Part shown: in pieces, positions 19,912 through 28,304 of the stretch
How positions within the stretch are numbered: the stretch's first letter is position 1
How the letters are laid out: the number at the start of each line of letters is the position of its first letter
NCBI RefSeq assembly: GCF_003347495.1
Contig: NZ_QCXY01000016.1
Span: 1-60,173, forward strand
DNA from: Pleomorphovibrio marinus
GTDB taxonomy: Bacteria > Bacteroidota > Bacteroidia > Cytophagales > Cyclobacteriaceae
Direction of reading: 5' to 3'
DNA length: 60,173 nucleotides
Notes under the pieces: generated by a model
The model's input: the letters and a program-made list of their open reading frames with translations, nothing else
Database searches by the model: none
Told to the model about the DNA's origin: nothing
Position numbers and translations under genes: made by a program

Positions 19912-20832
19912 TTATTTTTCCAACACTACCACCAGCTTATTGCCCTTTGGACTTAGTGCCAGGCGGCTGATGTGGGAGTAGCCAGGGACCTCCAAACTGG
20001 CGATCTTTTCCCACCTTATTCCTTTTTTTACATTTCTTAGGTATAGCTCCATACCCCTAGCCATCAGTATCTGGTTTTTGCTTATCCAGATAAAATCCTC
20101 AGCTCCACCCAGAGCTAGTCCTAAACTGCTTTCAGTCCTTTCCTCGGTGTCAAAGGCCTTTAATTCATAGGTTTCACGGCCATCTACCACTGTGTTGCCG
20201 GATTTATCCAAGTAGGTGACTGCATCACTTTTTGGCCTGGCATGTACAGCCCTACCGGTGTTTCTGGCGATTTCATGCAGGTCGTTTCTCTCGTATGGAA
20301 ATACCAAGCGCGTGGGCTCCTCCAGGAGCACCAAGGCTGCCTTGTCCCCCTGCCAGCCATAATAGGCTACAGGAGCAATGTCGTCATACAGTAACTCGGG
20401 TTCCCCCATGTTGATGGGGTAAAGCCACAGTCTTTGATTCCCGTCCTTTTCCACCCTCACAGCCGAAATATATTGACCGCAGTCCGTCAGGGCAGGGGAA
20501 AACTCACTGGATTCCGTGGTGCGAGACATATTGGTAAACTTTCCGGTACTGAAGTTATACATGATTATATCACTTTTTCCCTCCTCGTCTGCGGAAGCAA
20601 AAACAAGTTGATCTTTGTTGATGAAATAGGGTTGGTTATCGTAGCCCTCCCTTTCTGTTACCGGGGATGCGGAATTTTCGTCAATCTTGAATCCAAAAAG
20701 ATTTTTTTTAGTTTCCAATGCGTATAGATCCGAAGTGCTCTGAGCCATCAAAAAGGAACTGGGATCTGGGAGGCTCAAACAAAAAAACGAAAGGGAAAGG
20801 AAGTAAAAAAGAGTGTTTTTGTTTTTTTTCAT
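19912..20832 (-). CDS. Secreted TolB/PD40-like beta-propeller protein
   Basis: 306 residues with a hydrophobic N-terminal export signal (about residues 8-30, ending LMAQ). Several blades with WD40-like PD40 character are visible: YDNQPYFINKDQLVFAS, SDIIMYNFSTGK, and the terminal YSHISRLALSPKGNKLVVV. Such propellers usually bind proteins or glycans in the periplasm. No enzymatic residues are recognisable. It is divergently transcribed from the oxygenase gene at 20911, with a shared promoter region of about 80 bp. Confidence 0.72.
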   Translation of the reverse strand: MKKNKNTLFYFLSLSFFCLSLPDPSSFLMAQSTSDLYALETKKNLFGFKIDENSASPVTEREGYDNQPYFINKDQLVFASADEEGKSDIIMYNFSTGKFTNMSRTTESSEFSPALTDCGQYISAVRVEKDGNQRLWLYPINMGEPELLYDDIAPVAYYGWQGDKAALVLLEEPTRLVFPYERNDLHEIARNTGRAVHARPKSDAVTYLDKSGNTVVDGRETYELKAFDTEERTESSLGLALGGAEDFIWISKNQILMARGMELYLRNVKKGIRWEKIASLEVPGYSHISRLALSPKGNKLVVVLEK

Positions 20833-20910
20833 TATGGTTTTCGCTGGTTCAGTAATTACAAAATTCGTAAATACTCTTGAACTTTAGCAATTTATTTCAG
20901 TTTTGTTGTC

Positions 20911-21999
20911 GTGAATAAGATCAATTTATATACTAACAGTAATCTGGATCTGCTGCGGGAAAGACAGGATCCCTTGGCAGACAAGGCCGTGGAGGCCCTG
21001 GTTGGCCAAAGGGAGTGGGTAGAGCAGATAAACAGTTGGGAGAGTATTCCCTCAGAACTGCCTGTTGAGTTTCCTGCTGCGCTAAGGAATTTTTTCGACT
21101 TCTACGAATCCATTGGTTCTACCTTGCAGGTTCCTAAGCTTAAGCTGGCCCAGGATTTTTTCTCCAAAAATGGAGTGGCTTATTTGTCCATGTTGAGTTT
21201 TTATTCACTTCCATATACCTATGCCTTCGCCAATGGTGCCCAGGTGTTGGCCAGTTCAAAAAGGATTATAGATGATGTTGGCAAGAGGTTGGCAGAAACG
21301 GGCTTATTTCTAATGGAAGTTTTTCGTCCAGGAGCCTTTTATGAGGACAACAAGGTCTATTTGACTCTGGCAAAGGTAAGGTTGATTCATGCCTTTTCCA
21401 GGTACTTTATCCACCATTTTCATCCAAATTGGGATTCATCATGGGGTAAGCCAGTAAACCAGGAAGACATGTTGGGGACAAACCTGGCTTTTAGCCTATT
21501 GGTGATCAGGGGTATGCGAAAGATGGGAGCAGCGGTAAAAAGGGAGGAAGTAGATGCTATTATGGCCTATTGGGAAAGGGTAGGCTACTGCTTGGGCATC
21601 CTGGTGGATTATTGGCCGGATGATGCAAAGTCCTCCTTCCTCCTTGAAAAAACCATTAGGGACAGGCAGATGAAAAGTAGTGAGGCTGGTAAGTTGCTGG
21701 TAAATAGCTTAATGGGTCACTTTACGGAGAAACTAAATAATCCCGTTGTGGTCCCTTTTTTGGAAGATGTGCTGGTTTACTTTATTGGTCCCCAAGCTGC
21801 CGTCGCACTGGGGCTTAAAAAAAGACCTTATATCCCCTCTTCGGTGCTGTCCCTACTTCTTCAGACCAACAGCTTTAACCTGGGACAATCCCCAAAAACC
21901 TACAAGCAGTTAAGGTATTTTTTTGAGGTGGAAGGCAAAAAGCAGTTTGGGGTTGAGCTTTCTCTTAACCTTCCTCAAGTACCTGCTCAAACCAGATAG
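20911..21999 (+). CDS. MpaB/Lcp-type oxygenase-like protein (DUF2236)
   Basis: 362 residues starting at a GTG. The region VYLTLAKVRLIHAFSRYFI near residues 150-168 resembles the heme-pocket helix of the latex-clearing-protein/MpaB family (PF09995), with arginine and histidine in the expected pattern. ANGAQVLASSKRII and LGTNLAFSLLVIRGM fit the surrounding helices. Family members are b-type heme oxygenases or of unknown activity. No signal peptide, so it is probably cytoplasmic. The substrate is unknown and it is monocistronic. The 120 bp after the stop hold no gene. Confidence 0.7.
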   Translation: MNKINLYTNSNLDLLRERQDPLADKAVEALVGQREWVEQINSWESIPSELPVEFPAALRNFFDFYESIGSTLQVPKLKLAQDFFSKNGVAYLSMLSFYSLPYTYAFANGAQVLASSKRIIDDVGKRLAETGLFLMEVFRPGAFYEDNKVYLTLAKVRLIHAFSRYFIHHFHPNWDSSWGKPVNQEDMLGTNLAFSLLVIRGMRKMGAAVKREEVDAIMAYWERVGYCLGILVDYWPDDAKSSFLLEKTIRDRQMKSSEAGKLLVNSLMGHFTEKLNNPVVVPFLEDVLVYFIGPQAAVALGLKKRPYIPSSVLSLLLQTNSFNLGQSPKTYKQLRYFFEVEGKKQFGVELSLNLPQVPAQTR

Positions 22000-22122
22000 A
22001 AACCTGTACATAAACGGACAAAAACTGTTCGGTTTTGGGTTTTTATTATGTTCAAAACCTAGGTTAGCGTGATTTTAATGCTTATTTTGCTTTTGGCACC
22101 CCTTTCGCCTAACTTCCACGAG

Positions 22123-22409
22123 AAATGCCCATGAGAAAGAATTCTCACACAGGGGGATGATTAATCTGGGCATTCCATCTGACCGCTGAAAAACAAATTA
22201 TAAACAGATGAAATCGAGCCTGTCCTGACGGCAGTCAGGGCATGACGAGCACGTCACACACCGGGATGATTATCGTTGCGAGATTCCATGTGACCGTTGA
22301 AAAGAAAATATAAACACATGAAATCGAGCATGAGGAGAACCTCACACGTAGGGATGATTATCAAAGCGAGATTCCATCTGACCGCTGAAAAAAAAATTAT
22401 AAACAGATG
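22123..22409 (+). repeat. Structured 88-bp repeat array 1 (3 units)
   Basis: Three head-to-tail units begin at 22123, 22211 and 22321, with spacings of 88, 110 and 89 bp. Each unit can fold three stems. Stem A is AATGCCC/GGGCATT, or AATCGAGC/GCGAGATT with a tandem G-A mismatch. Hairpin B inside it is TGAGAA-AGAA-TTCTCA, TGACG-AGCA-CGTCA or TGAGG-AGAA-CCTCA. Hairpin C is CATCTG/CAGATG or CATGTG/CACATG around a loop ACCGCTGAAAA...TATAAA. Unit 2 is 22 bp longer through an inserted hairpin (CCTGAC-GGCA-GTCAGG). The last hairpin C ends on the ATG of the DUF2752 gene. Confidence 0.93.
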
Positions 22410-22712
22410 AAACTGCCATTTGAATTACTGTTTTGGATTTTGGCTTTGCTAGGAATAGCTGGGATAGATGTAGGAAGTGATGCTTCCCATTTTTCCATTT
22501 GTCCCTTAGATCAGCTCGGCATCTCTTGGTGTCCCGGGTGCGGATTAGGTAGGTCCATGAAATTGTTGTTGGTAGGGGAGTTTAGGGCCAGTTGGGCCAT
22601 GCATCCCTTGGGGGGATTTGCATTTTTGGTAATAGGACATAGAATCGTTGAACTTATTTTGAATATTAAAAGAACAAAGCATTATGGCAAACGTATTAAA
22701 GCATCTTCCTGA
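22407..22712 (+). CDS. DUF2752 membrane protein
   Basis: 101 residues with two membrane helices. The family signature CPGCGLGRS (about residues 45-53) follows ISICPLDQLG-like sequence. DUF2752 proteins are small membrane proteins of unknown role, often next to TM2-domain genes, as here. The start codon is the last three bases of hairpin C of repeat array 1, so its translation could depend on that structure. Its end overlaps the TM2 gene by 29 bp. Confidence 0.88.
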   Translation: MKLPFELLFWILALLGIAGIDVGSDASHFSICPLDQLGISWCPGCGLGRSMKLLLVGEFRASWAMHPLGGFAFLVIGHRIVELILNIKRTKHYGKRIKASS

Positions 22713-23085
22713 ATTGGAAGGTATGGAATTGGGGTATATCCAAGGTATTTTGAAAAACATGGACGAAGAGCAGGCGACGCTTTTTGCTCAAGTGTATAGA
22801 GCAAGAAGAAAGGACAATCAGATGGTTCTTGTCCTCTGTCTCATCGGTTTTTTTGGCTTTGCGGGACTACACCGGTTTATCCTTGGGCAGATAGGGTTGG
22901 GAATTTTGTATTTGCTTACACTGGGGCTTTGTTTTATTGGTACCATTGTGGACTTGGTCAACTACAAGAGTTTGGCTTATGAATATAACGTAAAGGTGGC
23001 TCACGAGACCCTATCTTTAATGTCGGTCAATTACGAACTTAAGTCAGCAACTCCTAAAAACGAGGGTAATGAGGCTGATAAATAA
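22684..23085 (+). CDS. TM2-domain protein
   Basis: 133 residues. The TM2 module lies at about 40-105: LCLIGFFGFAGLHRFILGQIGLGILYLLTLGLCFIG, two helices joined by a short turn with the aromatic/RF motif typical of the family. The N-terminal 40 residues are charged (LPELEGMELGYIQGILKNM) and probably cytosolic. Function is unknown; such genes often travel with DUF2752. It overlaps the upstream gene by 29 bp and the downstream lipoprotein gene by 17 bp, indicating translational coupling in a three-gene operon. Confidence 0.9.
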   Translation: MANVLKHLPELEGMELGYIQGILKNMDEEQATLFAQVYRARRKDNQMVLVLCLIGFFGFAGLHRFILGQIGLGILYLLTLGLCFIGTIVDLVNYKSLAYEYNVKVAHETLSLMSVNYELKSATPKNEGNEADK

Positions 23086-23998
23086 TTGCGGGCTCCTATG
23101 CCTATTATTTGTTTGGGGTTGCCAAATCGATTTCAAGGAAACTATTACGGATACCGAAGAAACATTCCATGGTATTGGGGAAATTTACGTTCAGGGGGGA
23201 TCCCTGGAGGTAAGCTACAAAGGTGGGGATGTGGATGGGGTACACGTGCTTGCCTATTTGGAATCAAGTAAGGGTGATTCGGAAGGAATAAGGATCACCA
23301 AAAACGGGAATAGACTTGAAGTTATAGTCAAGGGAAGCACCAGTTTCAGTTTTTGGAATTGGGCCAACCGGAAAGGATATGTGCATATTACCGGGCCCAG
23401 GGATATGGACTTGGAAATCAAAAATTCCTCTGGTACCATAGAGGTGGAAAACGTAAAGTCCCCCAGGCTCTCGTTTGGGATAAGTTCTGGAAAAATGGAT
23501 ATCAGCAGGATTGAATCCGATCTGCTCACGATCAGGGGCTCTTCTGGTAAAATCACCGCCCGGAGTATTGAGGGTGATGTGGATGTCAAAATTTCCTCAG
23601 GACTGGCGAAAGTAAGCGAAGTGCAAGGTAATGTCAACTTTCATGGCAGCAGCGGAAGTGTCTCTATTGAAGATGTGGATGGCAGGGTAGATGGCAGCAT
23701 CCGGTCAGGGAAGGCTTCCCTAACCAAGGTGCATGAACTTGGCTCCCTATCCTTAAGTTCCGGGCTGTTAAGTGCAGATCAGGTAGGTTTTGGTCCTGAC
23801 ACCCAACTTGAGGGAAGTTCTGGGCTTTTTAGGATAAAAACCCATTCTGCTCTAGAGGATTACAATTTTGATTTCAGGGTGGGTAGCGGTATGCTTACCA
23901 TCGGAAATGCCAACTATACCTCCAACGCTTTTGTAAACCACGGGTCTAAAACCACCATAAAGGGAAAGATCAACTCCGGGAAAATGGAAATAAATTAA
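23069..23998 (+). CDS. DUF4097/GIN-domain-like lipoprotein
   Basis: 309 residues. A lipoprotein signal ends at the cysteine of LLFVWGCQ (C18). The body is a run of short beta-strand turns, each built around an SSG or RSG step (SSGTIEVENV, SSGKMDISRI, SSGKITARSI, SSGLAKVSEV, SSGSVSIEDV and more). This is the right-handed beta-helix pattern of DUF4097/putative auto-transporter adhesin head domains. It is the last gene of the DUF2752-TM2 operon and probably sits in the periplasm or outer membrane. Role unknown. Confidence 0.83.
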   Translation: MRLINNCGLLCLLFVWGCQIDFKETITDTEETFHGIGEIYVQGGSLEVSYKGGDVDGVHVLAYLESSKGDSEGIRITKNGNRLEVIVKGSTSFSFWNWANRKGYVHITGPRDMDLEIKNSSGTIEVENVKSPRLSFGISSGKMDISRIESDLLTIRGSSGKITARSIEGDVDVKISSGLAKVSEVQGNVNFHGSSGSVSIEDVDGRVDGSIRSGKASLTKVHELGSLSLSSGLLSADQVGFGPDTQLEGSSGLFRIKTHSALEDYNFDFRVGSGMLTIGNANYTSNAFVNHGSKTTIKGKINSGKMEIN

Positions 23999-24071
23999 AT
24001 TTTCGAAGGAAAGGGATTTGCCCGTTAAAGGCAATTGCTCTAAATTGTATGCTGTATTTTATCGAAACCTT

Positions 24072-24519
24072 ATGAAATCGAGCATGAGGAGAACCTCACA
24101 AACTGGCATGATTATAATTGCGAGATTCCATGTGGCCGCTGAAAAGAAAATTTAAACACATGAAATGCCCATGAGAAAGAATTCTCACAAATGGGGATGA
24201 TTATCCAGGGCATTCCATCTGACCATTGAAAAACAAATATAAACAGATGAAATCGAGCCTGTCCTGACGGCAGTCAGGGCATGACGCAAGCGACGCACGG
24301 AGGGATGATTAAGATTGCGAGATTCCCCCGAAACGAGTTCGGGGCAGGCTATGTGACCATTAAAAACCAAATATAAACACATGAAATCGAGCATGACGAG
24401 CACGTCACACTGGGATGATTATAGACTGCGAGATTCCCCCGAAACGAGTTCCCCGAAACAAGTTCGGGGCAGGCAGGGGCAGGCTATATGACCGCTGAAA
24501 AGACAATTATAAACATATG
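24072..24519 (+). repeat. Structured 88-bp repeat array 2 (4 units)
   Basis: Four units of the same element as array 1 begin at 24075, 24163, 24250 and 24384; spacings are 88, 87, 134 and 136 bp. Hairpin C is CATGTG/CACATG, CATCTG/CAGATG, ATGTG/CACAT and ATATG/CATAT in order. The longer units equal 88+22+24 and 88+24+24. The 22-bp insert carries CCTGAC-GGCA-GTCAGG. The 24-bp insert is a CCCCGAA...TTCGGGG hairpin, and in unit 4 one copy sits inside another. The last hairpin C ends on the ATG of the PKD-protein gene at 24517. Confidence 0.93.
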
Positions 24520-25629
24520 AAATCAAGCCTTTTTGTGGTAATAATCCTTTTCATGCCCTTGGCAATTTCCGCCCAGGATATGTACACCACAGTACGGGAA
24601 GGTAAGCAGTTTAGGGTTTTTCAGTTTCCCAAAGACCAGATTCCACGTATTGACGGGGACAAATCGGATTGGGATATCGTACCCGAATCCTATACCTACG
24701 ATACTTCTTGGCTGAATGACACAGAAGACGGGCACGGGACGGACATTGACCCGGAAGACCTGGATGTGAGGGTCACCGTGGGCTGGGTGAAAGGGCTTAA
24801 TAGGATTTATATCCTCTATGAAGCCTTTGATGATTACTGGGATTTTGAGCGCTTTAACCCCAATGGGTATCTCAGTGATATTTTTGAAGTGGTGTTGGAT
24901 GGCAACCTTTCGGGTGGCCCATTTATTTATAACCCCTTGATTCCCGAGGCCAGAAAATGGGGGGATCACCCTGCACATATTCACAATCACCTTACCTTTA
25001 GCGGGTATCATGCCCAAAATTACCATATTTTCACCCCGCCCACCCGGAATGCAGAGGTGCTGGTTTGGGGTGCACAACCCTGGATTGCAGCCTTCCCCCA
25101 CGCCAATTTTGCCTATTCCTATGATTTCAGTCATGGTGAAAGCGGGCACCTGGTAATGGAATGTTGGCTTACCCCCTTTGACCATGCACCCTTCCATCAG
25201 GATCAAGCAGTGGAAACGGTATTGAGAGAGGGCAGTTTTATTGGCTTGTCCTGGTCGATTTTGGATTTTGACGGAGGAGACAGGGATGGTCATTATAACC
25301 TCAGCCATGACACCCGCATGGTTATGGATGCCTCTTACCTTTGTGCCTTTGAACTGATGCCATTGGAGGCACATTTGCTTCCAGAGCTTAGGGCCGACTT
25401 TGAGTTCCAATACCTAGAAGGAAGGGAAAGAGCAGTCGCCTTTCAAGATACTTCCGTAGGGGAGGTGGAAAGCTGGTATTGGGAGTTTGGGGATGGGAAC
25501 AGCTCCGATGAACCCAATCCAATCCATAGCTATGAAAAAAGTGGCGTCCATTACAACGTCAGCCTAACCGTAAGTGGCCCTAAGGGCAAAGATGTGAAAA
25601 CCCGGTTTTGGGAAGTGATGGTGGAGTGA
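24517..25629 (+). CDS. Secreted CBM9-like + PKD-domain protein
   Basis: 370 residues. The signal peptide ends near AISAQ (residue 20). Residues about 40-270 resemble a CBM9-like sugar-binding sandwich (IPRIDGDKSDWDIVPESY, DDYWDFERFNPNGYLSDIFEVVLDG). The C-terminal 80 residues are a PKD domain with the hallmark YWEFGDGNSSDEPNPIHSY. No catalytic motif was found; it is probably a periplasmic or surface glycan-binding protein. Its start codon forms the end of repeat array 2, and the first codons ATGAAATCAAGC differ by one base from the ATGAAATCGAGC at the head of the repeats. Confidence 0.8.
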   Translation: MKSSLFVVIILFMPLAISAQDMYTTVREGKQFRVFQFPKDQIPRIDGDKSDWDIVPESYTYDTSWLNDTEDGHGTDIDPEDLDVRVTVGWVKGLNRIYILYEAFDDYWDFERFNPNGYLSDIFEVVLDGNLSGGPFIYNPLIPEARKWGDHPAHIHNHLTFSGYHAQNYHIFTPPTRNAEVLVWGAQPWIAAFPHANFAYSYDFSHGESGHLVMECWLTPFDHAPFHQDQAVETVLREGSFIGLSWSILDFDGGDRDGHYNLSHDTRMVMDASYLCAFELMPLEAHLLPELRADFEFQYLEGRERAVAFQDTSVGEVESWYWEFGDGNSSDEPNPIHSYEKSGVHYNVSLTVSGPKGKDVKTRFWEVMVE

Positions 25630-25631
25630 GA

Positions 25632-25730
25632 GGACTTGGAGACGAAGGGACGAGTCAAAGTGACTTAGAGACTTAGAGACGAAGAGACTTAGAGACGAAG
25701 AGACTTAGGGACTTGGAGTCGGAGAGAAAT
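25632..25730. repeat. 8-bp-word repeat array (GACTTAGAGACGAAG)
   Basis: Directly after the PKD gene: repeated GACTTAGAGACGAAGAG and GACTTGGAGACGAAGGGA words, the same family as the arrays among the cys genes at 52.9 to 55.6 kb. A few more copies lie at about 26078-26110. No coding content. Confidence 0.85.
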
Positions 25731-25864
25731 GGGGTTTAGGGTCTCGTTGATTTTTGTCCACGCTTGGCTGCTACTGTGGGGTTTCCCGGGTAGGAACTGG
25801 GTCTAGGTGCTTTTCCGTTTCGCTAACCACGAATTGGAAAAAAAACCGTTCCCTACGCATACAA

Positions 25865-25901
25865 GCTCCCTCTCCCTTGAGGGAGAGGGTTGGGGTGAGG
25901 G
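25865..25901. repeat. REP-like palindrome CCCTCTCCC
   Basis: CCCTCTCCC-TTGA-GGGAGAGGG is a perfect 9-bp hairpin followed by TTGGGGTGAGGG. This wording recurs as an intergenic palindrome in genomes of several phyla. It is a single copy in this window, inside a 970-bp gene-free stretch. Confidence 0.75.
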
Positions 25902-25920
25902 CATAATCATGGATTTATTT

Positions 25921-26425
25921 GTTTAACAGAGGGCACAGAGGTTTTATTAATTATTTTCTTAGTGACCTTTGTGCCTCCTTAGTGTGCTTAGTGTCTTAAA
26001 CCTTTCGGAGACTATCCTTCCAAGTTTTTTGTCACGAAGGGCACAAAGGAGTGTCTTAGTGACTTTAGTGTGACTTAGAGACAAAGAGACTTAGGGGCGG
26101 AGAGAGGACAGGCTTCGGAAGGGTTTTGTCACGAAGGACGCAAAGAACACACAGAGGGCACAGAGTTTTTTTAACTATTTTCTTAGTGAACTTTGTGCCT
26201 CCTTTGTGTGCTTTGTGTCTCAAATCTTTCGGAGACTTTCCTTCCAAGTTTTTTGTCACGAAGGGCGCAAAGAACACACAGAGGGCACAGAGGTTTTATT
26301 AATTAATTTCTTAGTGACCTTTGTGCCTCCTTAGTGTGCTTAGTGTCTTAAACCTTTCGGAGACTATCCTTCCAAGGTTTTTGTCACGAAGGGCACAGAG
26401 GAGACACGGAGAGCTCGAAGGGACC
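25921..26425. repeat. Cluster of CACGAAGG-family repeats (3-4 copies)
   Basis: Three near-identical copies of a 110-125 bp block. Each runs from GAGGGCACAGAGG through TTCTTAGTGACCTTTGTGCC and AACCTTTCGGAGACT to TTTTTTGTCACGAAGGGC. They begin near 25925, 26154 and 26279. A fourth partial copy carries AGGCTTCGGAAGG. The 180 bp after it hold nothing recognisable. Confidence 0.85.
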
Positions 26426-26603
26426 TGGTGATTGGAGATTAATTTTTGTGAGAAAAGTTATCCCATCCGCAGGAAATTAGGGATAGTAGAACTTGGAGGT
26501 GAGAATGTTTTTGTCCACTGAGCAGAAGTATAGAAGGGCTTAAGAAGGAAATTTTTAAAATGAAAGTATAGACTCCCCATAAAAACCCATTACCCATCCC
26601 TCA

Positions 26604-27521
26604 TTAAAAATCAAAAGCCGCAATCACCGGAAAATGATCCGATAACTTTTCGGGTTCCCCGTAATTGATGATTTCCGCATAACTGCACCTGTCCTCAAAA
26701 TAAGGGCTGACCAGGATATAGTCCAATCGCTGCTGATAGATCGCCGCCTCAGATGCAGGCATGTCCCGGGTGGCAAGCGGGGTCGGAAAGCTCTTCCGGT
26801 TGGTTTCCGCCACTTTCATCTGCACCACGTCAATAAGTGGGAGGGATAAAAAGGTGGACATGGCCGAATAGTCAATCCTTTTGTTCCTCAAATTGATAAA
26901 AGCTTCCTCTCCCTTTTCGGCTTTACTCAAACTATCTGCCACTATGGACAGCCTCCTTGCCTGTGGGTTGTTGGCATCAAAGGAAGCGTCATAGGGACTG
27001 TGGGCGTTGAAATCACCTAAGACCATGTACTTTTCCTGACCGGGGAGGAGGATAGCTTCTTGCAGGTAATCGCAAATGATCCTTGCCTCCCGCCTTCTAA
27101 ACTCCCAATCCTGGGGACTCAGGTGCACCACCAAAAAATCCACCTCCCTGGTCTTTGCGTGTAACATACCGTGCCACATGCCACCAATCATTTTTGTTTT
27201 CATTTCCAAGGGAGTTTTTGAAGTGATACCTATTGGATACCCCTCTTCTTTTAACAAGATGGAGTAGGGGTGACCCCACTCTTGGGCAAGGGACTGGAGT
27301 TTTTCCGGGGTGAAATCGTTGAGCTCCTGAAAGCCTATTACGTCGGCATCTTGCTCTTGAAGCCATTGCACCATGGCAGCTTCCCGCTCTTGGTCCTTCC
27401 CCCAGTCAAACCCGTTCCAGATATTGTAGGTAATGACCTTGAGGGGTTCGGTTTGGGCAGTAACAGGATACCTGAAACCAAGAAAAACCAAAAAGGAAAA
27501 GAGAAATACCAAAGACCTCAT
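26604..27521 (-). CDS. Secreted endonuclease/exonuclease/phosphatase-family protein
   Basis: 305 residues. A signal peptide ends near PVTAQ. All EEP-fold motifs are present: TYNIWNG, IGFQELND (metal glutamate), HLSPQDWE, VLGDFNAHSPYD (D and N) and the C-terminal SDHFPVIAAFDF (D-H pair). The fold is a metal-dependent phosphodiesterase or phosphatase; the exported form here could act on extracellular nucleic acid, sugar phosphates or phospholipid heads. Monocistronic on the minus strand. Confidence 0.88.
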   Translation of the reverse strand: MRSLVFLFSFLVFLGFRYPVTAQTEPLKVITYNIWNGFDWGKDQEREAAMVQWLQEQDADVIGFQELNDFTPEKLQSLAQEWGHPYSILLKEEGYPIGITSKTPLEMKTKMIGGMWHGMLHAKTREVDFLVVHLSPQDWEFRRREARIICDYLQEAILLPGQEKYMVLGDFNAHSPYDASFDANNPQARRLSIVADSLSKAEKGEEAFINLRNKRIDYSAMSTFLSLPLIDVVQMKVAETNRKSFPTPLATRDMPASEAAIYQQRLDYILVSPYFEDRCSYAEIINYGEPEKLSDHFPVIAAFDF

Positions 27522-27539
27522 ACGATTAATTAGAATTTA

Positions 27540-27732
27540 TGAACCACAAGATAAGCAAAATTCCGAATCCATCCATTTCCTAAAACCATGCACCCCTTCC
27601 CCACGCCTCCAATTATCTATCCACCAATTATCTCCTCATCACCAATCAACCCTTACATTACCCACTACCAATTACCCATTTATCATTACATAACCCATAA
27701 CCTACTACCGATTAACAATTAACCATTAATCA
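27540..27732. other. Low-complexity AT/C-rich spacer
   Basis: Short irregular repetitions of ACCAATTACC, CATTAACC and CCATTAATC words between two minus-strand genes. There is no coding frame of interest, no clear hairpin and no terminator. Confidence 0.55.
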
Positions 27733-28197
27733 TTAACCATCCCCAACTTCCACCTCCCATTTCAAATACGGATCCTGTAAAAACCTGCGCTGCTTTACCA
27801 CCCTGTACAAAAAGTACAACAACAAACCCGTGGGGCCCAGCATAAAGGTAAATAACAGACATGGTAAAATAAGCCATCTGCCAAACCCTCTCTTGAATGC
27901 GTCCTGGGTGATCCACATGCCAGTAAACAGGTCAAAAGCCAAATAATGAATCCATCCTGCCAGTACTGCTTCGTCATTGTCAAAAAGGGACTTTACGCCG
28001 GCCAGACTGTTGAAATCACCTTCCCCACCAGTAATTAAACCGGGTATTACATAAATCAGGTAAAACAAGGCCAAAAACACCAGAATGACCGAAAATAACA
28101 CCCGATAGACCCAGGGTCGGGGGTAAAAGACAAACAATAGCACCCAACTGATAAGGGCTACGCTGTTGGCGAGGGTAAAGGCGGTTTCAAGTTCCAT
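27733..28197 (-). CDS. ABA4-like family membrane protein (DUF4281)
   Basis: 154 residues with four membrane helices. The conserved block GWIHYLAFDLFTGMWI (about residues 79-94), the following FMLGPTGLLLYFL and the N-terminal FTLANSVALISWVLL match the ABA4/DUF4281 family. The plant member is needed for neoxanthin synthesis; bacterial members are of unknown function, with a plausible link to carotenoids. No carotenoid genes are nearby. Divergent from the AraC regulator at 28305. Confidence 0.87.
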   Translation of the reverse strand: MELETAFTLANSVALISWVLLFVFYPRPWVYRVLFSVILVFLALFYLIYVIPGLITGGEGDFNSLAGVKSLFDNDEAVLAGWIHYLAFDLFTGMWITQDAFKRGFGRWLILPCLLFTFMLGPTGLLLYFLYRVVKQRRFLQDPYLKWEVEVGDG

Positions 28198-28304
28198 AAA
28201 ATAGCTTTTTTTTTAAGACCAATCCCAAGTTACCCCTAGCTTCTGGCTTATACAAGTGGGCACTTTGAAAGGTTTTTGTTTATTTTGTGGAACAAACCAT
28301 AGCC

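Noticed and set aside
24523-25410. Minus-strand frame of 295 codons
   Set aside because: Antisense shadow of the CBM9-like/PKD gene, which has a signal peptide and domain motifs.
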